The notes below the pieces were generated by a model that was not told the DNA's origin, searched no databases, and saw only the letters and a program-made list of their open reading frames with translations. The position numbers were made by a program, and so were the translations under genes. DNA of 33,055 nt from an uncultured Parabacteroides sp. (GTDB lineage: Bacteria; Bacteroidota; Bacteroidia; Bacteroidales; Tannerellaceae), in the NCBI GenBank assembly GCA_900541965.1, contig UQLN01000051.1, positions 1-33,055 on the forward strand, given 5' to 3'. This document shows, in pieces, positions 32,341 through 33,055 of this stretch (position 1 is the first letter of the stretch; each line of letters opens with the position of its first letter).

Positions 32341-33055
32341 TTAGAATGTTACCTGAAGACCTAAGGTATAAGTACGGACCTGTGGATAGATCCCTTTATG
32401 TTTGTCATTACTATCTGTCCAGAAAGTATCAGTGCCTTGGTCCCATCCGGAGATATTTACTTCCGGATTCGTTCCGCTATAGCCGGTGATAGTACATACG
32501 TTACCTACAGTTCCGTACACACGGAGACGGTCTACAAACTTCGTATACTTCTTCAATGGCAAAGTATATCCTAAAGTGATGGCATCAATCTTCAGGAATG
32601 TTCCGTCTTCCAGATAATAATCGCAAATCTGTTTTTCGCCGCGGATATGGTTGAACTTACCATAAGCATCCTTCAATACGTTACAGTTGTCGATTCCCTG
32701 GATACCGAAATACATATTCACTGCATTGTAAACGTCAAACTTAATCCAACTTCTCATATTAACTCCCAAATCCCAGTCTTTATAAGAAAGGGTATGGTTC
32801 CAGGCAAGAATTACTTTAGGAACATAGTTACCCATATACTGTTTGTCATTTTCCGTTTTATCTTTAGCGTTGATTACCTCACCGTTTTTATTATATAACT
32901 GAAATTGCCCGTCTTCTGTAAAACCTGCGAATTTCCAGAGATAAAAAGAACCGATAGTGGAACCTTCTTCCATGCGGGCTGCATCACCGGGAGAACCGGG
33001 GGCAGGGAAACCGTTTCCATTATAATAGGTATTGTTGCCCCATAAAGTAAGAATT
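32341..33055 (-). CDS. SusC/RagA-family TonB-linked outer membrane protein (C-terminal part)
   Basis: The frame is open to the right edge of the window, so only the C-terminal 237 residues are present; the internal ATG at 32973 is not the start. The sequence has the repeating beta-strand pattern of the barrel. It includes RLRVYGTVGNVCTITGYSG followed by NPEVN, and ends in TYTLGLQVTF with the terminal phenylalanine usual for outer-membrane barrels. It belongs to the TonB-dependent SusC family that imports oligosaccharides or peptides captured by the SusD partner. The plug domain and carboxypeptidase-like N-terminus lie outside the window. susD follows after 15 bases. Confidence 0.95.
   Translation of the reverse strand, partial: ILTLWGNNTYYNGNGFPAPGSPGDAARMEEGSTIGSFYLWKFAGFTEDGQFQLYNKNGEVINAKDKTENDKQYMGNYVPKVILAWNHTLSYKDWDLGVNMRSWIKFDVYNAVNMYFGIQGIDNCNVLKDAYGKFNHIRGEKQICDYYLEDGTFLKIDAITLGYTLPLKKYTKFVDRLRVYGTVGNVCTITGYSGTNPEVNISGWDQGTDTFWTDSNDKHKGIYPQVRTYTLGLQVTF

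Noticed and set aside
32341..32973. Complete 210-residue protein starting at the internal ATG
   Set aside because: The frame continues without a stop to the window edge and is the C-terminus of a SusC protein.

Overview
The window looks like chromosomal DNA of a gut-type Bacteroidales (Bacteroides/Parabacteroides-like; genus not settled). The evidence is a SusC/SusD pair, a fimbrillin-type lipoprotein, moderate-to-low GC, and many starts preceded by the Bacteroidetes -7 promoter motif TAnnTTTG rather than by a strong Shine-Dalgarno sequence. I saw no tRNA, rRNA, CRISPR array, insertion sequence or phage gene.

Layout. 1-3799: two convergent sensor histidine kinases without a partner regulator in view, one cut by the left edge and one soluble multi-PAS kinase. 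4027-9519: plus-strand genes for an M24B aminopeptidase, a fimbrillin-like lipoprotein, the rRNA methyltransferase RlmD and the lytic transglycosylase MltF. 9524-13308: a compact minus-strand operon of six genes (DRTGG-type protein, RsbW/RsbT-like ATPase, [FeFe]-hydrogenase-like iron-sulfur protein, second DRTGG-type protein, PHP phosphoesterase, lone HATPase). A membrane-anchored AraC-type regulator (13353-14486) sits just upstream on the same strand. 14805-17525: ppdK, divergent from that regulator. 17642-19632: a YeiH-family transporter with a LysR regulator in one transcription unit. 20031-20285: a small zinc-ribbon protein. 20303-27721: a CzcCBA-type metal efflux system (outer membrane channel, adaptor, RND pump) followed by its OmpR-type regulator and sensor kinase. 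27927-30214: a small membrane-anchored unknown, an RlpA-like protein and a three-haem cytochrome c peroxidase. 30607-33055: susD and the 3' part of susC.

The most interesting region is 9524-14486. The hydrogenase-like protein keeps all four cysteines expected to hold the H-cluster and adds two ferredoxin clusters and a C-terminal Fe-S domain. However, it has Phe, Thr and Arg at positions that shape proton transfer and the cyanide/CO pocket in catalytic enzymes. Its neighbours are signalling proteins (two ATPases, two DRTGG domains, a PHP phosphoesterase), not hydrogenase partners. This reads as a redox- or H2-responsive switch, but the function is inference.

Non-coding structure is also notable: a perfect 17-bp hairpin at 5494-5531, two related GGTGGATA hairpins on either side of the yeiH-lysR unit, a three-copy inverted/direct repeat between the two kinases, and an element of about 210 bp with long inverted ends around 22-bp repeats downstream of susD.
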